NCBI GenBank assembly: GCA_916700875.1
Contig: CAKAKS010000031.1
Coordinates: 18,559,880-18,623,879, forward strand
Length of the DNA: 64,000 nucleotides
DNA from: Sebastes aleutianus
Taxonomy: Eukaryota > Chordata > Actinopteri > Perciformes > Sebastidae
Direction of reading: 5' to 3'
The first letter of the stretch is position 1. Each line of letters begins with the position of its first letter. Positions 46,267 through 58,300 of the stretch are shown piece by piece. The position numbers and the translations under genes were made by a program. The notes beneath the pieces are model-generated. The model saw only the letters and a program-made list of their open reading frames with translations. It was not told the origin of the DNA and searched no databases.

Positions 46267-49200
46267 ATGGCGGACTCGCATTCTAAGGAGTTGAAGCTGA
46301 ACTTCACCCTGAAGGAGCTGAGTCTCTCCTGTCGGAGTGAAGATGTGGACGTACCCGGCAGCTCGTCCAGCGTGGAGCTGCACGACAACAAGCTGGTGTG
46401 TGTGGAGTATCCTGGAGTGGTCACCAGCGAGGACAAGATGCTGGAGACTCTCGGGGGTGAAAAGGGAGTGACCAAAGTAAGGACACCATAACTGGGACAA
46501 AACAGTTTTAAAGGTCCCTTATTATCCTCATTTTCAGGTTCTTACTTGTCTTTTCTTGTTTCTATTAGAACATATTTACATGTTTTAATGTTCAAAAAAC
46601 ACTATTTTCCTCATACTGTCTGCTTGAATATACCTGTATTCACCCTCTGTCTGAAACGCTCCGTTTTTAGTGCATTTGAAGCAGTGGAATTGCGTTGCTA
46701 AGCAACAGTTTGGGTCCATGTTTACTTCCTGTCAGCTGATGTTATTTGACATACACTGCAACCAGGAGATAAACTGGGACACATTTAGAATATTTTACGT
46801 TTTTAAAACCGTGTAATGGTCTAAATATTGTATATTTGTGTAGGGATGTCACGGTACCAGAAATCTAGTAGTTTGATACCAATACCAGTGAATTTACACG
46901 ATTCTCAATACCAATTCGATACCACGGTAAAAAAAATAAATAAATCCCATGTAATTCAACACGTACTCCTTTATTAAAACATTTGAACATTACAAAAAAC
47001 AGGCATGTAATGTAGCCTTTAAGTAATAAATAAAAATAAACATTTATTAACATTGCAAAAAAGACCAGTGGCATGTAGCCTTCAAGTATTTAAAACAAAC
47101 AATATTGTCTGGATGTCTGTCTTTGAGGTGCTTTGCTAAATTGGAAGTATTTCCTCCTTTGGAAAGACATCGGACATCACAATGGTTTTACTACAAAAAT
47201 TAAGTTGTTTTTTTTCAATAGCATTTATTATAATATAAATAAACAGTAACACTTCATTTTACAGGTCCACAAATTTCATGGTACTTAGGTGATAATTAGC
47301 AAGTAACCTATTTGAAATTTCTTTTACTGCCAAATTACCCCAACATTTACCTCAAAATGTATAGAAAATTACTTAATCATAAACATTATTTAATAATTAT
47401 ATTCCGCTATTTCCCAATAGCTGGTAATTTATTTAATACATTTACAGGAAAAGAATAATTGATATGCTTTATTTCCATGTCTGCTGATAAACAGAAAATA
47501 ATTACACACATACTGTCTGCATTTCCTGTGAATCCCACAGACCTTCGCTAACCCCAACAGGCGTCTGGAGCTGCGTTACCGACCTCAGGACCCTTTCTGC
47601 CACTCTCTGTGTGGAAACCGCTTCCCGTCGAGCAACCTCGTCCTCAGAGTGCGGCGACGGGTGCGGAAAAAGGACCCCAAGGACGCTGAGATCCACATGG
47701 ATATACTGGGAGTCATAGGAACAACTTACAAATTCCAAGGTTCAATTTATTGTCATCATAGTGTATGAAATCTTTTCTTTCCTTTTCACTACCGTCAAAC
47801 ACTGAGCTATGTCTTGAATTGTGTAATGTTTTGTTTTTGTCATATTATTTGTCTTTTTCAATAAAAAAAAATCTATTGTGCAGTCTTTATCATACAGTAA
47901 TTAAAAGATGAGGTTGGTTGTTCTGAATACGTGTTTGTTTTTTTGCAGGAATGGCAGACTTTCAGTTCCTAGCTATGCATAAAGAAGGTGGAAAAGACGT
48001 TTCTTTATACGACAAAATCATCCTCCGCAAATCAGAGAATCAAGAGTTCTTCGAGCAGCCCATGCCTTACTTTCTCCCCCCGGCCAGCTTCTCGCGCCTC
48101 GACTGTCCTGTGGATTATTATTACCGGCCTGACATCTATCAAAACTCACCGTAAGGGAGTAACATAATGTACCTGGGCAAACTCACAGCTCCTGCTAGTT
48201 CCCTTTGACAAGTGTGGTTATTTGGAAACTATATTTAACGTCACAGTGATGCAGCTTATCAGGTAAATATTCAGAATATTTCCGTTCCTTTCTGTTTACA
48301 GACAGGCGCCTATCAGCAAGAGCAACTTTATTGGTTTGAATCGAGCTCGCCGGCCCCACAACGCCATTTTCCTCAGCTTCAGTGATCCCATTGCGCCCAC
48401 CGAGTGCCTCGAGGCAGCCAAGGCCAACTGGGCACGAGTCTGCGTGAAGGAGAGCGACAAGCAGGTGGAAGAACAATTGAAAAAGGTATGTGCGCTGCTA
48501 TAATCATGGTTGCTGGTTACTGAACGCACAACACACCCTCTGATTGCCAAGGTCACCAGTGTAATGTAAAGAATAATCTAGAGAAGATATAGGCCCTCCG
48601 AAGCACTCTGATGTAAGTTAAGTCCTTTATTAAGGCAGGAGGGACCATAACTTACCCCAGAGACTGGCCATATAAAGGCTTCTCCTGACTAAATCTAATT
48701 CAGGGCTCATTAGATAGAAATAAATTCTGTCTCTGTAGTTGAGTAGGGCACATTTGACAGTGACAAACTGCAAAAGTAAAATATTAAAATAAAGTAAAAA
48801 CAAAATAATTCACTCTGAAAAAAAGCCTAGGCTGACCATTACTATTTTTATAATTTATTAATCTTTTAAGTCATCTCTTAAAGGTACAGTGTGTATGATT
48901 TGGCGGCATCTAGTGGTGTGGTTGCAGATTGCAACCAACTGAGTACCCCTCTGCTCAGTCCTCCCTTTCCAAGACTGTGGTAACGTGAGCCGCAGAGTGC
49001 AAAACTGTGGTAACGCCGTTCGCCTTGCTCAGAGGTCATCCTTACCATAATAACTACTGTAGGAGCAATGGAAGTCAGGCGGCGTCTGGCGGTACAACGG
49101 TTTTACACTCTTCGGCTCACGTTACCGCAGATTCACAAGCCTGTCGGAGAACTACGGTGGCCTTCACATAACGTTAAAACATGAAAGTCTCTCTCTAGAG

Positions 49201-50091
49201 CCAGTGTTTTGGTTCCAGCTGGTTGGGTATGCATTGTTATGATTTGCTTCCTTTTTTTTTGTTTCATATCATTGTAAATTAAATATCGTTTGGTTTTGGA
49301 CTGGGTCGCAATTTAATGACATTCTGATATTTTATAGAAAAAAAATGATGTATTAAACAATAAACAAGGCAATCATTAGTTGAAGCCCTAATATTTCCCC
49401 CCCCTTCCCCTCTGTTTTATTTATTTTTCTTTATTTTTCTATTTCTTCTCTTGGTGTGCATACTAATTTACTTTTGTTTTGAAGAATTTAGCCATTTCTG
49501 ATCGGAAATAGCGTGTGAAAAGTCCCACCGAGGTAAATAATCATTGTCTTCATTACCTACCGTGGCATAAAGGAACCCTGTTGAGTTTTTCTTGTAAACA
49601 ACGTTTCGGTTTACTTTCAGTGTTATTCACCAAAACGCATAGTGTGGCCTAACAAATGTGTTTAATTAATTTCCTTCCTCATAAACCATTTTGTAAATGC
49701 TGAAACCTGCATTGTTTACATTCATGTTTTTTCTTCCCTGCTTTTGCTTGTGCATTGCTGCGTTTTTGGCGCATTGTAAATCAGTGGAATAGTGTGAAAG
49801 TATTAGTAGGAATAACGTCTGTGACTGTATTTAACCACTGTAACCAAACCATCATAAACAACAGTTTTTATTCCAGGAATGGCATCTGGTTGAAGTCAGA
49901 AAATGATTTTATTACGTAATATTATATCCTGGAATGACTTATCTCCAACCAAATGTTTTGCTCCTAGATGTTTGAGAGCCGGCCCATCTGGTCACGGAAC
50001 GCGGTCAAGGCCAACATCAACATCCACCCTGATAAACTGAAGCTGCTGCTGCCCGTCTTCGCCTACTACATGGTGAGCCGAGCTGACACAG

Positions 50092-50127
<36 letters not shown>

Positions 50128-53100
50128 GGAAACTTATAATATTACATAATTTTGTTTAGACTGTGGTGTTATTCAGTAAAAGTCTTAAAAAATTCAATAC
50201 TGTAAGTTTAACAAAGGCAGTGTTTGTTGCAAAGCTACTCTACTCTATTTGTATTTTATTGTAAAAGTGTTCATTTCATTGTGTACACTCTGTACATTTA
50301 TATAGTGATTCATAGAGGCTGTTTTCTGCTTTAGTGAAATAATAAAGTCCTATGTAAATCACCAAAGAAATGTACAAAAAATATTTTATTTTTTCTGCCC
50401 AAATGTAAGTTAAACATCAGATTTGCTTTTGTAGGTGACAGGACCATGGAGGAGTCTGTGGGTGAGGCTGGGCTATGATCCCCGAAAGACCACAGACTCC
50501 AAAAACTACCAGATACTGGACTTCAGGATCCGCTGTAGTACCAAGCACGGTAGGAACCTGAGGCAGTGACTATATATTTCCAAGTAGGTTTTATTCAAAG
50601 TAGGGGTGTCTATCGATTAAAATATTTAATCGCCATTAATCGCATCATTGTCCATAGTTAATCACAATTAATCTGCTCAAAATGTACCTTAAAGGGAGAT
50701 TTCTTAAGTATTTCATACTCTTATCAACATGGGAGTGGAAAAATATGCTTGCTTTATGCAAATATATGTATATATTTATTAGTGGAAATCAATTAACAAC
50801 ACAAAACAATGACAAATACTGTCCAGAAACCCTCACAGGTACTGCGTTTAGCATAAAAAATATGCTCAAATCATAACATGGCAAACTGCAGCCCAACAGG
50901 CAACAACAGCTGTCAGTGTGTCAGTGTGCTGACTTGACTATGACTTGCCCCAAACTGCATGTGATTATCATAAAGTGGGCATGTCTGTAAAGGGGAGACT
51001 TGTCGGTACCCATAGAACCCATTTTCATTCACATGTCATAAGGTCAAAGGTCAAGGGACCCCTTTGAAAATCCATGTCAGTTTTTCTTCGCCGAAATTTA
51101 GCATAAGTTTGGAGTGTCATTTAGCCTCCAATGGTACCATGGTTTGGTACCAATGGATTCCTTGGGTTTTCTAGTTTCATATGATACTAATATCTTCACT
51201 CTAGCTTTAAAACTGAGCCCACTACAACCTAAAAATTGCAGTTGAGTTAATATGATCAAGAATTTTGTGGCGTTAAAACAAATTTGCATTAACGCGTTAT
51301 CTTGATAACTTTGACAGCCCTAATTCACAGACATTTTTTTTTTTTTACAGATTCTGTTCAGAGTTATTATGGATTTTATATTTTTGACATCAGAGGTTAA
51401 GAAAAATGAAGTACTGTGTACATGGTGTACAATTCTGTGATATTGTACTGTACACAATCTTTTTTTTCCTTTTTTGGGTCTTTGGGTCAGTCAAGTCAAG
51501 ACTTGTCTGTTTCTTCTTTCTTCCCACTTCTAGGGTATTCATTATCTGACATGCCAGTTAAAGCCAAGAGGAGTGCCCTTAACTACAGTCTGCCTATCAC
51601 CTTCAACAAAGCAGGTGAGTGTGAATGTATTTAGATGAAACTCACACTAAGGAGCCGCTGGAGGTTTTACTATTTGTAAAACGATCGTGTTGTAAGTAAA
51701 AGCTGTGCTGTCACTACATACAGAGTCTTCTCCATCCAACATACACACACCAAGGTAAACTGACAACATGTTGGAAAAAGTGCTGTTTCTTTTTTCTCTC
51801 CAGGTCCCCAGGTAGCTAGTGTGATGGAACTTCCAGCTCAGGAGGGTCCAAGCACCAGTCGAGATCTGGTCCCAATCTCTTACCAGCTGAAGGTCAGTGA
51901 AAGTTCAGTATCAACCTACTGTAGTTACGTGACACCATTACTGGAGCATGGTGCTGCTAACCTGCTAGTTTCAAGCTCCTCTTGCTTAATGGCAGAACTG
52001 ATTTCATGGTTAGATTTTGTCTGTATTTATTCAAATGATAATTTCACATTTTGTGTTTTTTATTTATCCAAGTTAGATGTGCATAAGCCTAAAGGTTAAT
52101 ATGTTGAAAGATAATAAGGGTTGTCTTATCTTTTGTGAGGAGGTCTAAAATGAGGCTCAAATGAGTAAAAAATTATATATAATACAAAATTGAAAGGCTT
52201 CCCTATCATAGTCATGGAAAACTTTCATTAGACGAAATCTGTATGACATCTGCTGCGATACCAACTGACCTCGGCTTCATCTCCGCAGGAGTCCTCCTAC
52301 ATTTTCAGAGAGGGCATGCTGCCTCCTCACAGACAGATGTTTTACCAGCTCTGTGATTTGGATGTGGAAAGGTACGCTACTATATTAATGTTCTGAATAT
52401 AGTATAGAGCACCTTTTAAGTAAAAGTAGTAATACCACAGTGAAAATACTCTGTCACAAGTAAAGATCATGCATTCAATTCAATTCAATTCAATTTATTT
52501 TTATGTAGCGTCAAATCATAACAGAAGTTATCTCGAGACGCACATTCATGAACAATGAAATCATATCTAAACCTATAATAATGCATCATTATTTATTTGT
52601 TGATTATATTTTGTATTATTAATAAAAACCTGGAAAGTAACTAAAGTTATCCAAAAAATTTAGTGAAGTAAAAAAAAAAAATGCAATATTTGCCCCAGAA
52701 AAGTAGTGGAGCAGAAGTATAAAGAAAATACTCAAGTAAAAAACAAGTAAATTGTACTTCGTGTCCACCACTGTGTGGGTGTAATGAAGCTATTTGTGTG
52801 TCCCCAGTATCAAACAGGAGATAGGGAAAACGGGCGACGAACAGGTGTGTGACGAGCGAGACGGCTGGTGTGTTCTTGGAACCACAGACAAGCTGAGGGA
52901 CATGATATCAGCCATGATCAAGAAGGTCATCCGAGTCCAGAAACCATGTAAGGGAAAATATCCGTCATGAAGAATGGCTGTCCTCATTCAGGGGCACTTC
53001 ATGAACATATGTGATCAAACATTAACGACTAACCATTATGCTGAAAAAGCACTTTCCTCTTATCGTAGACGCAACGTGGCCAAAAGTGCGGAGGGGCGTT

Positions 53101-53362
53101 TCAGCAGCCAGCTTTTAATAATGTGTTTTTTGATCATGACGATGACTGATGTTATTTCTCTCCCTCAGCATTGCCAGAATTCCCCAAGAGACGCAGGCGC
53201 ATAGCCCTATCTTCAAAATTCCCAGGGAGAGATGCGGACGCAGAGGAAGAGGTGCAGGACGGCGAGAACAAGGATGACGAAGACGAAGATGAGGACGATG
53301 AGTTTCAGCCGTCGGAGGGCAGTGAAAACGAGATGGAGACAGAAATTCTGGATTACATCTAA
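46267..53362 (+). CDS. gtf3c5: gtf3c5, TFIIIC subunit 5 (TFIIIC63, yeast Tfc1/tau95 homologue)
   Basis: A subunit of TFIIIC, which binds the A and B boxes of tRNA genes and recruits TFIIIB and RNA polymerase III (established). Eleven exons join in frame to 533 residues (human 519): 46267-46476, 47541-47739, 47949-48150, 48302-48485, 49968-50072, 50435-50549, 51534-51614, 51804-51892, 52289-52371, 52808-52947 and 53169-53362. Anchors: VCVEYPGVV, MDILGVIGTTYKFQGMADFQ, FSRLDCPVDYYYRPD, GLNRARRPHNAIF, SRPIWSRNAVKANI, TGPWRSLWVRLGYDPRK, LPVITF-like NYSLPITF, YIFREGMLPPHRQMFYQLCD and ERDGWCV. The C-terminus is an Asp/Glu-rich tail ending SEGSENEMETEILDYI, as in human. The N-terminus is about 20 residues longer than human before the VCVEYPGVV block. 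The ATG at 46,267 has A at -3 and G at +4. Confidence 0.96.
46508..46810. mobile_element. inverted, truncated copy of the same element in gtf3c5 intron 1
   Basis: Begins TTAAAGGTCCCTTATTATCC about 30 bp after the exon 1 donor and reads as the reverse complement of the end of the 45,322 copy. The far end is worn. Confidence 0.6.
48878..49230 (+). mobile_element. dispersed repeat with TTAA start (gtf3c5 intron 4)
   Basis: Begins ttaaaggtacagtgtgta and continues with ggcatctagtggtgtggttg, a phrase common in fish genomic DNA as I recall it. The right end is not clear. Confidence 0.5.
50097..50126. repeat. (TG)n microsatellite in gtf3c5 intron 5
   Basis: About 15 TG units, 25 bp after the exon 5 donor. 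Confidence 0.9.
50607..51322. mobile_element. full-length non-autonomous DNA transposon of a six-copy family (gtf3c5 intron 6)
   Basis: The ends read gggtgtctatcgatt and ctttgacagcccta, imperfect terminal inverted repeats of a TAGGGCTGTCAA type resembling hAT ends. The interior is AT-rich and non-coding; the 64-codon ORF at 50,682 is shared with the copy at 2,747 and is a by-product. Other copies or pieces in this window: 2,642-3,216, 8,168-8,395, 58,921-59,280, 60,425-60,690 and 62,437-62,555. Confidence 0.65.
52468..52560. mobile_element. (ATTCA)n-led retroelement fragment (gtf3c5 intron 9)
   Basis: A short ATTCA run is followed by atttatttttatgtagcgtc and caaatcataacagaagttat, the 3' end of a common fish retroelement in reverse orientation, cut off after about 90 bp. 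Confidence 0.5.
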
Positions 53363-53460
53363 CCCAAATCACAACCGTTTTCATGACATTAATCTTGAAT
53401 ATTTTCACATTACTTGTTTCTGTAAAAGGTGATATGTTTGAATTATTTTAGTAAAATGTA

Positions 53461-53466
53461 AATAAA
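53461..53466 (+). other. gtf3c5 polyadenylation signal
   Basis: A canonical AATAAA lies 99 nt after the gtf3c5 stop codon and is followed by T/GT-rich sequence. It implies a very short 3'UTR. Confidence 0.7.
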
Positions 53467-55243
53467 CATGGAAGTATTTCTAGCGGTTTGTGTAACAGTA
53501 TCATCTTTGTAATTATGTTTTTGGTTAATACAGTACACTGAATTATGTCAGGGGATACTAGTCAATATGCAGTTGTTGTTTTTTAATCTCAAAATAACAT
53601 TCAAAATCATGATACAAGAGATACACAACAAAATCAAGGCAAAAACCTTAGAAATGCCATGCAGCGGTCACATCCTGTACATACTGTCTATCCTTTATTT
53701 AACAGTAATAGGAAATTATTATTCGAAGAAAGACTGCAATGAGCATGAGAAAAAAAACAACCATACAGGATAGTTGATTAAAAATGCTACAAATTACTAC
53801 TTATATTAGTTTAGCTGTATTGTGTCTTTCTGGTGGTTTGTGGCCCCTGGCTGGATATATTGTATGTATACATACTTATACTTATAAATATGTTAAATGT
53901 ATATGTCCACATACAGGTGCTTTTAAAAAAACATGAAGATGCTGGTGTGTAGGTTATTGGGCATAATTATATACACTCACTGGCCATAGTAGATTTTTGA
54001 GAGATGCTAATGTCCACTTTAATTTACTAAAACTCTTGTCATTGTAATCTATGATGAAGTAATTAGAGTCCAGCTTTGCAACCACACATGAAACAAGGAT
54101 TAACTTTTGGACAGCAGTGTGACTTTGAGTCCAGTTGGACAGCTGTGTCAACTCAGCAGAGGTTGCCTTCCTGATAAACAACTGGAAAAAACCTGGAAAC
54201 TCAAAATCACAACTCAAATATTAGTCACAACAAACCTTTTCCATGAAGGCAAAGACATGTCTGCGTAGTGTTTTTTTTTTGTTTTTTTTACACAGCAATT
54301 ATCTTAAAAATCCCCCACTAAATATATCAAAACCCAACAGAAGAACTCACATTTAAATGTTCAATGTTGACTCAAAAATTATGCCAGGAGTCTAATCTAC
54401 TTCTTGGCCGAGGTCGAGAGGAAACTTTCAATAGAGTCAAATGGGAACATCGAAGCATGAGACAAGAATGCCCCCCTTTCTTTAATTTAAAAGAATTTAA
54501 CTATTTACTATTTGGCTCCATGGAGAGGAGAGCTTTAAAGTAGTCATTCCCAAAGACTGGCTCTGGACCCACAGGTGGGTCACAGGGAGATTTTATTAGG
54601 GTTGCCAAATAAATATGCAGAATTTCTTCCATCATCTTTTATTTAAGATTTATATCTGCAGTACACCTTTGAGCCACACGAGAGTGCCTGAATGTTCGTA
54701 TTGGTCTGATAATAGAGTGCCACAGGAATGAGTCATAAAACTCAGAAACGAGTTAGCATTTGCGCACTTCCCTCGTCTGGAAGTCAGTGCATTTTTTGAA
54801 GGTTTTCTTTTAGTTAGAAGGCTGAAATAAGGTCTGTGGTTAACACAAGCAGAAAAGATTTTAACGTTTTGTTCTAAGATACGTTAGTAAATATCCCACT
54901 TGTGAATTTTGAAACCTTTACGTGTCTTAAAAAAGGCGGTTGTTAACAAGTGGCTAAATGAGACTACTAAACGTCATCACGCCAACTCGTCCGCTTATAC
55001 AGCTTCGTTGTGTATACTCACGCTCATGCGTTTATAGCCTAACGTTAGCTTTTTACTTCTGGCGATTGCATTCACACTTCAAAAATCATAAAAGTGGTGT
55101 TCGTTTGTGGAGATTATCTTAAAGAACAAAACGTCAAAGTATCATAAACGTTTGTTTGCCACAGTTTTTTTCCAGCTATAATCCAAAACCCAGTGGAAAA
55201 ATCCAGGTAACCCATGTAAAGTATTGACGTGTTATGTAACAGT
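53467..55243. other. intergenic region between gtf3c5 and cel
   Basis: About 1.8 kb of AT-rich sequence. I see no exon, RNA gene or clear repeat. The last few hundred bases should contain cel control elements. Confidence 0.55.
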
Positions 55244-55281
55244 GGGAAAGGCAGGCCCACAGACTGCACACTGGTCAGGTG
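55244..55281 (-). promoter_or_regulatory. possible bipartite PTF1-like site upstream of cel
   Basis: An E-box (CACCTG on the minus strand, 55,276-55,281) and a TC-box (TTTCCC on the minus strand, 55,244-55,249) lie 32 bp apart centre to centre, about three helical turns, just upstream of the TATA box. PTF1 recognises an E-box plus TC-box spaced by whole turns and drives acinar genes (established). The spacing here is at the long end, so this is tentative. Confidence 0.3.
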
Positions 55282-55304
55282 TTGTTTAGGGGAGGGGTCT
55301 CCTC

Positions 55305-55311
55305 TATAAAA
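55305..55311 (+). promoter_or_regulatory. cel TATA box
   Basis: TATAAAA lies 48 bp before the chosen ATG, so transcription should start near 55,335 and the leader would be only about 10-20 nt. Strong TATA boxes and very short leaders are usual for digestive-enzyme genes of the exocrine pancreas. Confidence 0.75.
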
Positions 55312-55352
55312 GTCTGGCCAACGATAAACCCGGTTGTCAAAGTATGCACACG

Positions 55353-58300
55353 ATGGCGAAGCTGGGGATTTTGGTAGCTGTTGCCGCGTTTCTGGAGGCG
55401 GTCTCTGCGACCTCCGTAAGTGTCACAAAAATGTTATTCTACTAGTGTATTCATATACAGTATATATATATTTTATATATTATACCCTATGACATCACAA
55501 GTTTGACTTTTATCACTCTAGTTTTTGGATTTGGGAGATAGTTGTTCATGTTTACTAATATATTTTGACGGTTTTAGACCATAGGAATAACACGTATGAT
55601 TTTTGAAAATGGGCGTAGTTCCCCTTTAAGAAAGTATGATTATTTATTCATTTTTCAACCATCAATCTCTGATAGATATGTTGTATTGATATGTTTGCGT
55701 CACACCGTATTTCTTATACATTTATTTGTAATTAAGCATTCTTTAAATGTGCTGCGTTACATGACTTATTGAATCAAACATTTTCATTTTTCCAAACCAT
55801 GCCAAAAGGTAACCGAGAATACAAATTTGAATGCAGCATGCCACATTTCATTTTGTAAAGTTCCATGTAAAAGACAAACCTTTGTGCTTTAATTTCTGTA
55901 GCTCGGAGTGGTGTACACAGAGGGAGGTATGGTGCAGGGCGAGAACATTCGTCTTGGCTTCCGCCATCACATGGACATCTTCAAGGGGATTCCCTTCGCT
56001 GACATCCCTGGAAGGTTTGAGAAACCAACGCGTCACCCAGGCTGGGACGGTGGGTACACTGACTGAACTTCTCACCTACTGGATTTCACATCTAGACCTA
56101 TAATACCTATAATTTACACCACATAGATATGTATCTTTTAGCAATCATAGCCTTCTGCACCTCCTCATGGCTCTGTTTTCAGGCTTTAGAAAAAATCTAG
56201 CCCGTGACAGGAGACTTTGGCCAATCACAGGTCATATTTCAGAGAGAGTGCGTTCCTTTTGGCTGTTCATTCAACAGAGGCAGCTGTCAATCCCTCGCAA
56301 ACTCCAATCAAATGATCAAACTAGGCAGGGCTGATCAAATATGAAACAATATTCTGTTACTGTAATGCCTATTTCTTGAGTAAAATGTTTTCAGAAACAT
56401 CTTGTAGTGTACTTTTTAGCTGTAAAATGAGAATCGGAGTGATTGACAGCTGCTCAGAGACGACAAGGCTCCAGCTCGACTCTGATTGGTCGTTTTCCTC
56501 TGGTCTGTGAAATCTCGCAGATGCCATTAGGAGCACCTGAGGACACCGGAGGACACAGAGGAACATGATTTTTTTCAGATTATCTGTCTCACTGTCAGGA
56601 TATAGTGACCGTTTTATAAAAATAACTTGTTTTAATCATATTTGCTCCATTTATACCTACTGCTGCTTTAACTCCTGCCAATTCTGCCACTCCTCTTTTA
56701 TTGAATTGATTGATCAAATTTTGAAATGTGTCATGAAAACATAAATCATTTATTCTGGTAATTTTCAAAAGCTTTACCCTGCTCTTACACTGTGTGTGTC
56801 TCTCGTCAGGTGTTCTGAAGACCACAGAGTACAGGCCGAGATGCCTTCAGGTGAACCTCATCATGACCGATAGCAGAGGCAGCGAGGACTGTCTTTACCT
56901 CAACGTCTGGGTTCCTCACGGCCGCTCAGGTAAAGACTGAGAGAAGCCCACAGAGTGGCATCCATATTAGATCTACACTACAACTGGCTCTCGTTTTCTC
57001 TATCTTCTAGTGTCCAGTAATATGCCAACCATGGTCTGGATCTACGGGGGAGCCTTCATCGTTGGAGGCTCGTCTGGTGCTAACTTCCTGGACAACTATC
57101 TGTACAAAGGGCAGGAGATTGCAGACAGAGGAAATGTTATTGTGGTGACACTGGGATACCGTGTGGGCACTCTGGGCTTCTTGAGCACTGGAGAATCTGA
57201 CTTACCTGGTAGGTGCCAGTTTAGATTTCTCAACAGTGACAGAACTGTACAAAGTCTAAAAGGACCCTTTGCAAGATAGAGAATATACCGGGGACCCCCT
57301 CATGTATGTCCCTTGGAATAATTTGAAATAGCCTATTTTTTTTACTCATCTATAGCCTTAATTATGTGAAAGAACAACACAAGAGAAATGTATTAAACAT
57401 ATCTGCAGATTCTAAGAGTTATAGATTTGTTAGAATAGAACGTAATCTATGAACTATTACGTATACCAACTCAGTCGCCAGAAAAAATGTTGGCAACGAA
57501 ACTACTTGGTTAAAAAATATCACAGTTTGTGTTAAAATAACGTAACTTAACATCAAAACGTAACGTAACAACCATAACAACGTATCTACTGTAAATTAAC
57601 AACAACCGTCATTAGCCTTTCTTACGTAACGTTACGTAACAAGTGTAATAATGTTGCTTAAAACAGCGTTGCTTAAAAAAAACGTTGCTTAAAAAAACGT
57701 TGCTTAAAAAAAACGTTGCTTAAAAAAACGTTGCTTAAAAAAACGTTGCTTAAAAAAACGTTGCGTAAAACAACACTACCGCCCTTTGTAGACTTTCTTG
57801 CTTGTTATACTCGTTATTATACTACGTAACTTTCATTAACGGTTGCCCGATATACTACATTACTTGCTCTGACCGAATGCAAAAACGTTGACATTCAACG
57901 TATCTGTGTTTTGTAGAAACGTACAATTCCAACAATTTTTTCCTGGCGACTGGGTTGATTATGCTGTAGATTTAAAAATGAAAATATTATTCGTTGAACT
58001 CCTGATAATCCTGATAATTTAAATGAATGAATCTGAAAACTTTTCATGGAACCCATGTCAGAGTGCCATGGACCCCTGGAGGTCCCCGGATCCCAGTTTG
58101 AGAATCTCTGGTCTAGAAGATGTTGTCCAGCCCGCCAATTTTTATAAATTGTACAATTAAACTAGTAATGCCTTGATTGAGTGAACAGTTTGATACACGA
58201 CAGGAAACTACGGTCTGTGGGACCAGCAGGCCGCCATCGCCTGGGTGCACAGGAACATCCGCTCGTTTGGAGGAGATCCTGACAACATCACTCTCTTTGG

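Noticed and set aside
46847..47090. Regulatory or coding meaning of the gatgtcacggtaccag segment in gtf3c5 intron 1
   Set aside because: The gtacc and gatacc phrases recur in a manner typical of dispersed fish repeats, and no frame or motif stands out.
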